Positions 31,267-39,445 of a stretch of DNA of 43,326 bases are shown here, one piece after another (within the stretch, counting starts at the first letter, position 1; every line of letters begins with the position of its first letter). A program made the position numbers and the translations under genes. Source of the DNA: Lachnospiraceae bacterium UBA7086 (lineage in GTDB: Bacteria > Bacillota > Clostridia > Lachnospirales > Lachnospiraceae); NCBI GenBank assembly GCA_002492525.1, contig DKZA01000042.1, positions 47,989-91,314 of the forward strand, in the 5' to 3' direction. The notes beneath the pieces were generated by a model, which searched no databases, was not told where the DNA came from, and was given only the letters and a program-made list of their open reading frames with translations.

Positions 31267-34197
31267 ATGGCGAAAATGAAAGTACATGAGCTGGCAAAAG
31301 AGCTGGATAAAAAGAGCAAAGAGCTGATTGACTTTTTGCAGGCTAAAGGATATGAAGTGAAGGTGGCACAAAGTTCTATTGAAGATGAGGCGATCGATCT
31401 TGCGCGCAGATATTTTGGAAGTGCCGCGGCAGAAGATATCAAAGAACAAAAGGCAGAACCAAAGCCCCAGGAGGAGGCAAAGCCTGTAGAGCCTAAGGTA
31501 CAGGAGCCGGTAAAAGCGGAGAATCCCAAGGCACAGGAACCGACAGGGAAGCCGAAACAGGAGCCAAAACAGGAACAGAGACAGGAACAGATAAAGGCAG
31601 AACAGCCCAAGAAGAAAAAGATTATCTTTGTGAGCAATCCGCACAATTCCAAGATGTCGGGACAGCGTCCCACCCAGGGAGCAGGCGGAAACGGAGGCGC
31701 AAACCGCGGCAATGTCAATAATGTTAATAACAGGCAGCAAAGCAATGGCGGCCGGCCGGTTCAAGCGCAGAATACGCCTCACAAGATTGTCAGACCCACA
31801 CAGAAACCCATTCCTGTGACAGCAGAGCCTTATGATGTGCGGCAGCGTCAGCAGCAGGAACGCAGAATGGAGCAGCGTCAGCAGGAAAAACGAGAGCAGA
31901 GGGAACAGAGGGAACAGAGGGAACAGAATAAAAATGCGGCAGCACCCGTACAGGGCGGCAGACCTGCACCGGCACAGAGCGGCAGACCGATGCCCGGGCA
32001 GGGTAACAGACCGGCACCTGGGCAGGGCAATAGACCGGCAACCGGACAGGGACAGGAGAGAACGGGAAATGCAGGAGAAAATCGCAGACCTGAAGGTCAG
32101 AATAGACCGGCTTATAGCGGCAGTCAAGGCGATCGCAGCCGCAGCGGCGGCGGTTTCGGCGCTAACCGCGGTAATGCAGGTGGTGAGCGCCCTCAGAGAG
32201 GAAACGGAGGGCAGGACAATAGATTTCGGAAAGGTAACGGTCCGAAGGACTTTGTGCCCGAGGCGCCTGTCAAGGACGTTGAGAAGCACAGAGATGAAGA
32301 GAAGCGCAGAACGAATCAGGACAGAGATAAGCGCTCGAAGAAAGATCTGATTTACGAAGAGGATGACACTGCGATCAAGAACCGCAACAAGGCCGGCAGA
32401 TTCATCAAACCGGAAAAGAAGGTGGAGGAAAAGGTAGAAGAGCAGATCAAGGTCATCACGATTCCGGAATCTTTGACCATCAAAGATCTGGCAGACAAGA
32501 TGAAGATTCAGCCGTCTGCGATTATTAAGAAGCTTTTCCTGCAGGGACAGATCGTGACCTTAAACTCGGAAATCAGTTTTGAGGATGCGGAGAATATTGC
32601 AATCGAGTACGAGATCATCTGCGAAAAGGAAGTGAAAGTAGATGTGATCGAAGAGCTTTTGAAAGAAGAAGAGGAGGATGCAGCCACCATGGTGGCACGT
32701 CCGCCGGTCATCTGTGTCATGGGGCACGTAGACCATGGTAAAACTTCTCTTCTGGATGCTATCCGTAAGACCAATGTGACGGATAAAGAGGCAGGCGGTA
32801 TCACACAGGCCATCGGTGCTTATACGGTAAGTGTCAAAGGACAGAGCATCACCTTCTTAGACACGCCCGGTCATGAAGCCTTTACGGCTATGCGTATGCG
32901 CGGGGCAAATTCTACGGATATTGCGGTCCTGGTGGTGGCGGCAGATGACGGTGTTATGCCGCAGACCGTGGAAGCAATCAATCATGCGAAAGCGGCGGGC
33001 ATTGAAATTATCGTAGCGGTAAATAAGATTGATAAGCCAAATGCCAATATTGATCGTGTGAAGCAGGAAATGACAGAGTATGAACTGATTCCGGTAGATT
33101 GGGGCGGATCCACAGAATTTGTACCCGTATCCGCGAAATCGGGAGAGGGTATCGAAAACCTGCTGGAGACAATTCTGCTTACGGCTGAGATTATGGAATT
33201 GAAAGCGAACCCTGACAGAAATGCCAGGGGACTGGTTATCGAGGCGGAACTTGACAAGGGCAGGGGGCCTGTGGCAACGGTGCTGGTACAGAAGGGTACG
33301 CTTCATGTGGGAGATTTTATTTCTGCGGGGGCAAGCCATGGCAAAGTGAGAGCCATGATCGACGACAAGGGCAGAAGAGTGAAAGAGGCGAAGCCATCCA
33401 CGCCGGTAGAGATTTTAGGGCTGTCTGATGTACCAAGTGCAGGGGAAGTGTTCATCGTTCATGAAAATGATAAGAGCGCGAAATCTTATGCGGAGACCTA
33501 TATGGCGCAGCATAAAGAAGAAATGCTTGCAGATACTAAGACCAGAATGTCTCTGGACGATCTGTTTAATCAGATTCAGGAGGGTAATCTGAAAGAATTG
33601 AACCTGATCGTCAAAGCAGACGTACAAGGCAGTGTGGAGGCAGTGAAACAGAGTCTGATGAAATTATCCAACGAGGAAGTGGTGGTGAAGTGTATCCACG
33701 GCGGTGTGGGCGCCATCAATGAGTCCGACGTTTCCCTGGCATCTGCATCTTCAGCCATCATCATAGGCTTCAATGTAAGACCGGATGCTACCGCTAAGAC
33801 TGTGGCGGAGCGCGAGGGCGTGGATGTGAGACTCTACAAGGTCATCTATCAGGCAATAGAGGACATTGAAGCGGCCATGAAGGGTATGTTGGATCCGATC
33901 TATGAGGAAAAGGTGATCGGGCATGCCGAGGTGCGTCAGATCTTTAAAGCTTCCGCTATCGGTAATATTGCCGGCTCCTATGTGTTGGACGGCGAGTTCC
34001 AGAGAGGCTGCAAGATTCGTATCCGCAGAGGCGACGAGCAGATTTACGAAGGCAGTCTTGCGTCCCTAAAGAGATTTAAGGATGATGTTAAGGAAGTCAA
34101 GGCCGGGTTTGAGTGTGGTCTTGTGTTTGACGGTTTTGACAAGATGCAGGAGCTGGATGTGGTAGAAGCTTATATTATGGTGGAAGTGCCAAGATAA
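31267..34197 (+). CDS. infB: Translation initiation factor IF-2
   Basis: IF-2 is the GTPase that places initiator tRNA on the 30S subunit. From ATG 31267 (8 bases after GGAGG; the TTG at 31252 is part of the ribosome site) it has 976 residues. An IF2N domain is at 1-55, then about 300 residues of low-complexity Gln/Arg/Gly/Pro sequence including EQREQREQ and PGQGNRPAPGQGNRP repeats, then a second IF2N domain (about 395-450). The GTPase has GHVDHGKT (486-493), DTPGHEAFT, NKID and SAKSGEG. Domains II-IV follow, ending KMQELDVVEAYIMVEV. rbfA begins 45 bases later. Confidence 0.97.
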   Translation: MAKMKVHELAKELDKKSKELIDFLQAKGYEVKVAQSSIEDEAIDLARRYFGSAAAEDIKEQKAEPKPQEEAKPVEPKVQEPVKAENPKAQEPTGKPKQEPKQEQRQEQIKAEQPKKKKIIFVSNPHNSKMSGQRPTQGAGGNGGANRGNVNNVNNRQQSNGGRPVQAQNTPHKIVRPTQKPIPVTAEPYDVRQRQQQERRMEQRQQEKREQREQREQREQNKNAAAPVQGGRPAPAQSGRPMPGQGNRPAPGQGNRPATGQGQERTGNAGENRRPEGQNRPAYSGSQGDRSRSGGGFGANRGNAGGERPQRGNGGQDNRFRKGNGPKDFVPEAPVKDVEKHRDEEKRRTNQDRDKRSKKDLIYEEDDTAIKNRNKAGRFIKPEKKVEEKVEEQIKVITIPESLTIKDLADKMKIQPSAIIKKLFLQGQIVTLNSEISFEDAENIAIEYEIICEKEVKVDVIEELLKEEEEDAATMVARPPVICVMGHVDHGKTSLLDAIRKTNVTDKEAGGITQAIGAYTVSVKGQSITFLDTPGHEAFTAMRMRGANSTDIAVLVVAADDGVMPQTVEAINHAKAAGIEIIVAVNKIDKPNANIDRVKQEMTEYELIPVDWGGSTEFVPVSAKSGEGIENLLETILLTAEIMELKANPDRNARGLVIEAELDKGRGPVATVLVQKGTLHVGDFISAGASHGKVRAMIDDKGRRVKEAKPSTPVEILGLSDVPSAGEVFIVHENDKSAKSYAETYMAQHKEEMLADTKTRMSLDDLFNQIQEGNLKELNLIVKADVQGSVEAVKQSLMKLSNEEVVVKCIHGGVGAINESDVSLASASSAIIIGFNVRPDATAKTVAEREGVDVRLYKVIYQAIEDIEAAMKGMLDPIYEEKVIGHAEVRQIFKASAIGNIAGSYVLDGEFQRGCKIRIRRGDEQIYEGSLASLKRFKDDVKEVKAGFECGLVFDGFDKMQELDVVEAYIMVEVPR

Positions 34198-34242
34198 CAG
34201 CGGGAGGAAATAGATTGTTTATAGAAAGAAAGGGCTGGGATC

Positions 34243-34647
34243 ATGCGTAAGAACAGTGTAAAAAATACCCGGATCAACGGGGAAGTACAGCGTGAATTGG
34301 CACAGATCATCAGGGGAGGCATCAAGGATCCCAGGATTGCGCCGATGACTTCCGTGGTGGCTGTGGAAGTGGCGCCGGATTTAAAGACCTGTAAGGCGTG
34401 GATCAGCGTTCTGGGAGATGAGAAAGCCCAGGCAGATACGCTTGCAGGGCTTAAGAGTGCAGAAGGATTTATCAGAAGCAGACTGGCTAAGACCATCAAT
34501 CTGCGCAATACGCCCCAGATTACCTTTATTATGGATCAGTCCATCGCCTATGGTGTCAATATGTCAAAACGGATTGAGGAAGTGGTGGCCACAGACAGAA
34601 AAATATCGGAGGCGGATGAGGAAAATGGCAATGAAGATAATCGATGA
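34243..34647 (+). CDS. rbfA: Ribosome-binding factor A
   Basis: RbfA is a KH-fold factor for late 30S maturation and cold adaptation. The N-terminal RINGEVQRELAQIIRGGIKDPR, the MTSVVAVEVAPDLKTCKAWIS strand and LRNTPQITFIMD are family blocks; 134 residues is typical. ATG 34243 follows AAAGGGCTGGGATC. The end overlaps the next gene (nrnA) by 17 bases, suggesting coupled translation. Confidence 0.95.
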   Translation: MRKNSVKNTRINGEVQRELAQIIRGGIKDPRIAPMTSVVAVEVAPDLKTCKAWISVLGDEKAQADTLAGLKSAEGFIRSRLAKTINLRNTPQITFIMDQSIAYGVNMSKRIEEVVATDRKISEADEENGNEDNR

Positions 34648-35599
34648 AGTAAAAGAGGCAAAGACAATAGCGATTGGTGGTCATGTGAGACCTGACGGAG
34701 ACTGTGTATGTTCTGTTATGGCTTTGTACCGTTATCTGCAAAAGGAACTGCCCAAGGCGCAGATAGATGTTTATCTGGAGAAGCCGGCAGAGGTCTTTTC
34801 CTGTATGGAGGGAATAGAAGACATTTGTTCCGATTTTGGGACAAATCAGGTCTATGATGTTTTCTTTGCGCTGGATTGTAATGATGAGCGTCTGGGCAAT
34901 GCCCTGCCGATTTATAAAAGGGCAGGCAGGAGAATCAACATAGACCATCATATCAGCAATACCGGGTGCGGGGATCTGAACATTATTGAGCCCCAGAGAA
35001 GTTCTACGGCGGAACTGCTCTATGATCTGATGGACCCGCAAAAAGTGGATGAGGAGATTGCGAAGGCAGTCTATATCGGTATTGCCCATGATACGGGGGT
35101 ATTCCGGTATTCCAATACTTCGCCCCATACACTGGAGACTGCGGCGAAGCTGCTTACTTTTGGATTTGATTTTTCAGCGCTGATCGAGAAGACCTTTTTT
35201 GAGAAGACCTATGTGCAGACACAGATTATGGGCAGGGCGGTATTGGAGAGCATCCGCTTTATGAATGACCGTTGTATCGTCAGTATGGTAAGCCGCCGCA
35301 TGATGGATTTTTATCAGGTGGATACCAAGGATCTTGACGGCATCGTAAATCAGCTTCAGGTGGTGAGCGGGGTGGACTGTGCCATCTTTATGTACGAGAT
35401 CGGTACTCTGGAATATAAGGTAAGTATGCGTTCCAACGGCAAGGTCAATGTGGCGGATGTAGCTGTCAAGTTTGGCGGCGGCGGTCATGTGCGGGCTGCG
35501 GGCTGTACGATGAACGGTACATACCATGATAATATTAATAATCTGTCCAAAGAAATTGCCGGACAGCTTCAGAAAGAATCACAAAAGGAACAGGCATAG
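34631..35599 (+). CDS. nrnA: DHH-family bifunctional oligoribonuclease / pAp phosphatase
   Basis: NrnA degrades nano-RNA and removes phosphate from pAp. DHH domain: GHVRPDGDCVCS (canonical form ends GS, here CS), FFALDCND, DHHISN and HDTGVF carry the metal ligands; DHHA1 domain: KFGGGGHVRAAGC near the end. Several ATGs are possible (34616, 34625, 34631); 34631 has GAGG at 9 bases and gives the usual N-terminus (MKIIDEVKEAKTIAIGG), 322 residues. It overlaps rbfA, and truB follows after 3 bases. The order rbfA-nrnA-truB-ribF is standard for Firmicutes. Confidence 0.93.
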   Translation: MKIIDEVKEAKTIAIGGHVRPDGDCVCSVMALYRYLQKELPKAQIDVYLEKPAEVFSCMEGIEDICSDFGTNQVYDVFFALDCNDERLGNALPIYKRAGRRINIDHHISNTGCGDLNIIEPQRSSTAELLYDLMDPQKVDEEIAKAVYIGIAHDTGVFRYSNTSPHTLETAAKLLTFGFDFSALIEKTFFEKTYVQTQIMGRAVLESIRFMNDRCIVSMVSRRMMDFYQVDTKDLDGIVNQLQVVSGVDCAIFMYEIGTLEYKVSMRSNGKVNVADVAVKFGGGGHVRAAGCTMNGTYHDNINNLSKEIAGQLQKESQKEQA

Positions 35600-35602
35600 G
35601 AG

Positions 35603-36526
35603 ATGGCAGGTACTTTTGTATATAACGGAATCATCAATGTATATAAAGAAGCTGGCTTTACGTCGCATGATGTAGTGGCCAGGCTCCGGGGAATCTGTAA
35701 ACAGAAAAAAATCGGGCATACAGGAACACTCGATCCGGATGCGGTCGGCGTGCTTCCTGTATGTTTCGGTTCGGGAACCAAGCTGTGTGATATGCTGACG
35801 GATTGGGATAAGGAATATATTGCGGTCCTTAAGCTGGGCATCACCACGGATACGCAGGATTTGTCAGGCAGGGTGCTTTCTGAGGCGGATCCAAAACAGA
35901 TCAAGGCGCTCACAGAAGAGACTGTGGAACAAGCGGCTATGGGATTCAAGGGAGAATATGGGCAGATACCGCCCATGTATTCTGCATTAAAAGTTAATGG
36001 CAAAAAGCTTTATGAACTGGCCAGGGCCGGCAAAGAAGTGGAACGACAGCCAAGACTTGTGCAGATCAAAGAGATAGAGATTCTTAAGATGACGCTTCCT
36101 GAAGTGACATTTCGGGTGGTGTGTTCCAAAGGAACTTATATCAGAACTCTGTGTCATGATATTGGGGCTGTTCTTGGCTGCGGCGGCGCCATGCAGTCGC
36201 TTGTCAGAAGCCGGGTGGGAGTCTTTGGGATTGAAGAGGCCCTGACCCTTCATCGGATAGAGGTTCTGCGGGATGAGGGAAAGCTGTTAGATGCTATGAT
36301 CGCACCGGATGCGGTATTTGATCATTGTAAAGCTTTCACGGTGACGCCGGAGGGACAGAGAATGGCAGAAAACGGCAATCGGCTGGATAGCGGTCTTTTG
36401 ACAGATAAGACGCCGCTTTGTGATCAGGAACAGGTAAGAATCTATGACGAGACAGGAAGATTTTATGGTATTTACCGGTATCAGGAAGAAGTACGGGATT
36501 TTAAACCCGTGAAGATGTTTCTATAG
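35603..36526 (+). CDS. truB: tRNA pseudouridine(55) synthase
   Basis: TruB makes pseudouridine 55 in the T loop of tRNAs. The catalytic Asp lies in GHTGTLDPDAVGVL; EGEYGQIPPMYSALKVNGKKLYELAR-like motif (here starting KGEYGQIPP) and CSKGTYIRTLCHDIG are intact, with a PUA-like C-terminal part. Length is 307 residues. The ribosome site AGGAG abuts the ATG with no spacer, which is unusual; AAAGGAA lies about 13 bases upstream as an alternative. The preceding stop is 3 bases before the start. Confidence 0.95.
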   Translation: MAGTFVYNGIINVYKEAGFTSHDVVARLRGICKQKKIGHTGTLDPDAVGVLPVCFGSGTKLCDMLTDWDKEYIAVLKLGITTDTQDLSGRVLSEADPKQIKALTEETVEQAAMGFKGEYGQIPPMYSALKVNGKKLYELARAGKEVERQPRLVQIKEIEILKMTLPEVTFRVVCSKGTYIRTLCHDIGAVLGCGGAMQSLVRSRVGVFGIEEALTLHRIEVLRDEGKLLDAMIAPDAVFDHCKAFTVTPEGQRMAENGNRLDSGLLTDKTPLCDQEQVRIYDETGRFYGIYRYQEEVRDFKPVKMFL

Positions 36527-36581
36527 ATATGAGTTGCCAAATTATCTAAAGATGTGAGGAGAATACAGGCGGGATGACAGA

Positions 36582-37496
36582 ATGTTGATTATAGAAAATA
36601 CCACAGAGTTTGCTTTGCAGACAAGAAGCGCCGTGGCTGTGGGAAAATTTGACGGAATTCATTTAGGACACCGAAAACTGCTTCATAAGATTCTGGAGCA
36701 GAAGAAGGAGGGACTTACCTCTGTCGTGTTCACTTTTGATACGTCGGCAGCCGCCTTTTTCGGCGGGGAGGATAAAGAATTATCTACCAAAGAAGAAAAG
36801 AGGACGGTTTTTGGACAGATGGGAGTCGATGTGCTGATTGAGTTCCCGCTCAATCAAAAGACCGCGGCTACAGAGCCGGAGGTTTTCGTAAAACAATATC
36901 TGGCCAAACAGATGAAGACAGCCTATCTGTGTGCCGGACCGGATATTTCCTTTGGCAGGAAGGGAGCAGGGGATAAAGAACTTCTGGCCCGCTATGCGAA
37001 AGAATGTGGTTACCGGCTGGAATTAATTGAGAAGGTCCGGGTGGACGGCGGGGAAGTCAGTTCTACCAGAGTACGGTGTGCGGTCCGGGCGGGAGAGATG
37101 GAGGCCGTCTGTCGTATGCTGGGAACGCCATACAGTGTGAGCGGGCGGGTAGAACACGGTAGACGTTTGGGGCGTACCCTGGGGATGCCTACGGCAAATC
37201 TGCTTCCGGAATCCGATAAGCTTCTGCCGCCGAACGGAGTTTATTATTCCAGTGTGCTTTTGCACGGCGTCTCTTATCGGGGAATCTCCAACATCGGTTG
37301 TAAGCCTACGGTTTCCCAGGAGAATATTATGGGGGTGGAGACGTATCTGTATGATTTTGACGAGTCCATTTACGGCAGTCAGATTACCGTACAGCTTCAT
37401 GCCTTTCGCAGACCGGAGAAAAAGTTTGAGAATGTGGAGGCACTGCGGGCGCAGTTAGCACTTGATATTGCTGCGGGAAGAGTGTTTGCAGTGTGA
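36582..37496 (+). CDS. ribF: Bifunctional riboflavin kinase / FAD synthetase
   Basis: RibF phosphorylates riboflavin to FMN and adenylates FMN to FAD. The N-terminal nucleotidyltransferase shows AVAVGKFDGIHLGHRKLL and FGRKGAGD, then SSTRVR; the C-terminal kinase domain shows GRVEHGRRLGRTLGMPTANL and NGVYYSSV, then SNIGCKPTV. At 304 residues both domains are complete. The ribosome site is weak (GGCGGG about 8 bases before ATG 36582). It is the last gene of the nusA-infB run; a weak dyad and a T-run follow at 37500-37527, but no strong terminator stem. Confidence 0.95.
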   Translation: MLIIENTTEFALQTRSAVAVGKFDGIHLGHRKLLHKILEQKKEGLTSVVFTFDTSAAAFFGGEDKELSTKEEKRTVFGQMGVDVLIEFPLNQKTAATEPEVFVKQYLAKQMKTAYLCAGPDISFGRKGAGDKELLARYAKECGYRLELIEKVRVDGGEVSSTRVRCAVRAGEMEAVCRMLGTPYSVSGRVEHGRRLGRTLGMPTANLLPESDKLLPPNGVYYSSVLLHGVSYRGISNIGCKPTVSQENIMGVETYLYDFDESIYGSQITVQLHAFRRPEKKFENVEALRAQLALDIAAGRVFAV

Positions 37497-37537
37497 CGAT
37501 AAGTGTCAATCGCGGTCGGTTTTTTTGTCATAAGGGG

Positions 37538-37566
37538 TTGTAAGTGTGTTTTTTTTTCGATACAAT
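37538..37566 (+). promoter_or_regulatory. Sigma-A promoter of the Na/Pi cotransporter gene
   Basis: TTGTAA (37538-37543), 17 bases including a run of nine T, TACAAT (37561-37566). The start is predicted near 37573, 44 bases before the ATG. Confidence 0.7.
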
Positions 37567-37616
37567 GAAATCGACGGCACGGAATTAAGGAACAAAGGAA
37601 GGAAATTTAAGTCGAG

Positions 37617-39254
37617 ATGAATCCAGCGATTATTCTTTCCATGACAGGCGGCCTGGGGCTGTTCCTGTATGGCATGCGTATCATGAGTGATAGTATAGAA
37701 AAGGTTGCCGGTGCAAAATTGAGAGGAATTTTAGAGCGGCTGACGACTAACCGCTTTATGGGAATCTTAGTAGGTGTGTTTTTTACGGCAGTCATTCAGT
37801 CCTCATCGGCGTGTACAGTCATGGTAGTCAGTTTTGTAAACTCCGGACTGATGAATCTGACACAGGCGGCAGGTGTGATTTTTGGAGCGAATATCGGTAC
37901 CACGGTGACTGCACTTTTGGTTTCCCTGAAACTGGAGAAGGCGGCACCTGTGTTCCTTCTGACAGGGGTGCTGATTATCATGTTCTCCAAGAAACAGAAA
38001 CTGACCCATTGGGGAGAGGTTATTATCGGTTTCGGCGTTCTTTTTATGGGGCTCAGCACGATGTCGGGCGCCATGTCCGGCATGAAGGATTCCCCTGCGG
38101 TCTTACATATGTTTGCCTCTTTGCAGACACCGATTCTGGCGGTCCTTCTGGGAACTGTCCTGACTGCCGTTATCCAGAGCTCGTCGGTGACGGTCAGTAT
38201 TATGGTGTTACTTGCCAATCAGGGACTGATGGGGATGGATATCTGTATGTTTATTATTCTGGGATGTAATATCGGTGCCTGTACCTCGGCTCTTCTGGCT
38301 TCTTTAAATGGTAAGAAGGATGCCAAGCGGGCAGCGTCAATCCATCTGATTTTCAATGTGATCGGTACCATCATCGTATACATTATCTTTAAATTTGCAG
38401 TCAGTCAGGTGGTATCCGGGCTTACGGTGCTTGCAGGCAATGATCCGGGCCGGGTGGTGGCTTATGCGCATATTTTCATTAAAGTATTCCAGGTTATCAT
38501 CATGATGCCATTTATCAAAGGCATTGTAAAATTGACTTATTTGCTGATACCCGGTGATGATAAGAAAGTGGGCTATCGGGACAGCTATCAGCTCAAATAT
38601 ATCGGCGAGAAGGTGGTCTTAAATCCGGCAACGGCCGTGGTAGAAGTTATCAAAGAACTGGACCGTATGGCATCTTTAGCGGATGAGAATCTGAATCGTG
38701 CCATGAATACGCTGATGACTCTGGATGAAGAAGAAATCGAAGAGGTCTATGAGGTGGAGAAGAATATAGACTTCCTAAGCCATGCAATCACCAATTATCT
38801 GGTGAAAATCAATCAGACAACACTGCCCATCGAGGACTTGAAAGGAATCGGCGCACTTTTTCATGTGGTTAATGATATTGAGAGAATCGGTGATCATGCG
38901 GAGAACATTGCGGATGCGGCTAAACACAGGATAGAGACCGGTGTAGAGTTTTCCAAGGCAGCACAGAAAGAGATGGGGGAGATGATAGATATGGTGAATA
39001 CCATCCTGCACTTCTCTATTGAAATGTTCGTTAAGAGCACCGAGGAGCATATGGAGGATATCAGGCATTTGGAGGAAGCTATCGACGAAAAGGAAAAAGA
39101 GCTGCAGCAAAAGCATATTGAAAGGCTCTCCAACAACGAATGTTCTCCCGAGGCGGGGGCCCTCTTCTCAGAAGTGGTATCCGGCCTGGAGCGGGTGGCG
39201 GATCATGCAACTAATATAGCATTTGCAAATACATATTATGAGACGATCATGTGA
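37617..39254 (+). CDS. Na+/phosphate cotransporter with C-terminal PhoU-like domain
   Basis: A NptA/PiT-II-like (SLC34-type) transporter. Two inverted repeats carry the QSSSA and QSSSV motifs (FTAVIQSSSACTVMVVSF and LTAVIQSSSVTVSIMVLL), the known substrate-binding signature, among about eight helices (residues 5-320). From about residue 345 a PhoU-like helical bundle follows (NFLSHAITNYLVKI-type, HVVNDIERIGDHAENIAD and GLERVADHATNIAFA). The start ATG 37617 follows AAGGAAGGAAA at a longish distance. It is flanked by its own promoter and a terminator, so it is monocistronic. Confidence 0.92.
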   Translation: MNPAIILSMTGGLGLFLYGMRIMSDSIEKVAGAKLRGILERLTTNRFMGILVGVFFTAVIQSSSACTVMVVSFVNSGLMNLTQAAGVIFGANIGTTVTALLVSLKLEKAAPVFLLTGVLIIMFSKKQKLTHWGEVIIGFGVLFMGLSTMSGAMSGMKDSPAVLHMFASLQTPILAVLLGTVLTAVIQSSSVTVSIMVLLANQGLMGMDICMFIILGCNIGACTSALLASLNGKKDAKRAASIHLIFNVIGTIIVYIIFKFAVSQVVSGLTVLAGNDPGRVVAYAHIFIKVFQVIIMMPFIKGIVKLTYLLIPGDDKKVGYRDSYQLKYIGEKVVLNPATAVVEVIKELDRMASLADENLNRAMNTLMTLDEEEIEEVYEVEKNIDFLSHAITNYLVKINQTTLPIEDLKGIGALFHVVNDIERIGDHAENIADAAKHRIETGVEFSKAAQKEMGEMIDMVNTILHFSIEMFVKSTEEHMEDIRHLEEAIDEKEKELQQKHIERLSNNECSPEAGALFSEVVSGLERVADHATNIAFANTYYETIM

Positions 39255-39294
39255 TAGCGGGAGAAGTTTATAGGAAAAATAAGAATAGATAGTG

Positions 39295-39337
39295 AGGGAT
39301 GTCGAAAGGCTTGCGGGCTGGTTGGCATCCCTTTTAT
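39295..39337 (+). terminator. Terminator after the Na/Pi cotransporter gene
   Basis: AGGGATG (39295-39301) pairs with CATCCCT (39326-39332), extended inwards by a G-U and a C-G pair, followed by TTTATTAT. Confidence 0.75.
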
Positions 39338-39353
39338 TATGCTCATTTAGGGA

Positions 39354-39382
39354 TTGACAAAGGTTGGAAGAGGCGTTATAAT
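39354..39382 (+). promoter_or_regulatory. Perfect consensus sigma-A promoter of the NlpC/P60 gene
   Basis: TTGACA (39354-39359), 17 bases, TATAAT (39377-39382). The start is predicted near 39389, giving a leader of about 57 bases. Confidence 0.9.
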
Positions 39383-39394
39383 AAACCTCGCAAT

Positions 39395-39420
39395 TGTTAC
39401 AAAATTATTACGAATGTTAC
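39395..39420 (+). promoter_or_regulatory. WalR-like TGTTAC repeats just after the transcription start
   Basis: TGTTAC (39395-39400), 5 bases, TATTAC (39406-39411), then a second TGTTAC (39415-39420). The WalR box is TGTWAH-N5-TGTWAH; the first pair matches in spacing, with one mismatch in the second half. The 9-mer TGTTACAAA occurs twice, 20 bases apart. The sites lie at about +7 to +32, which would fit repression. WalRK controls wall hydrolases in Firmicutes, and the gene here is one. Confidence 0.45.
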
Positions 39421-39445
39421 AAATATAATGAGAGGATATTTTTCT

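Noticed and set aside
31234..32289. Long minus-strand open frame opposite infB
   Set aside because: It mirrors the repetitive Gln/Arg/Gly-rich IF-2 linker; it has no ribosome site and a Leu/Ser-rich composition expected of an antisense shadow.
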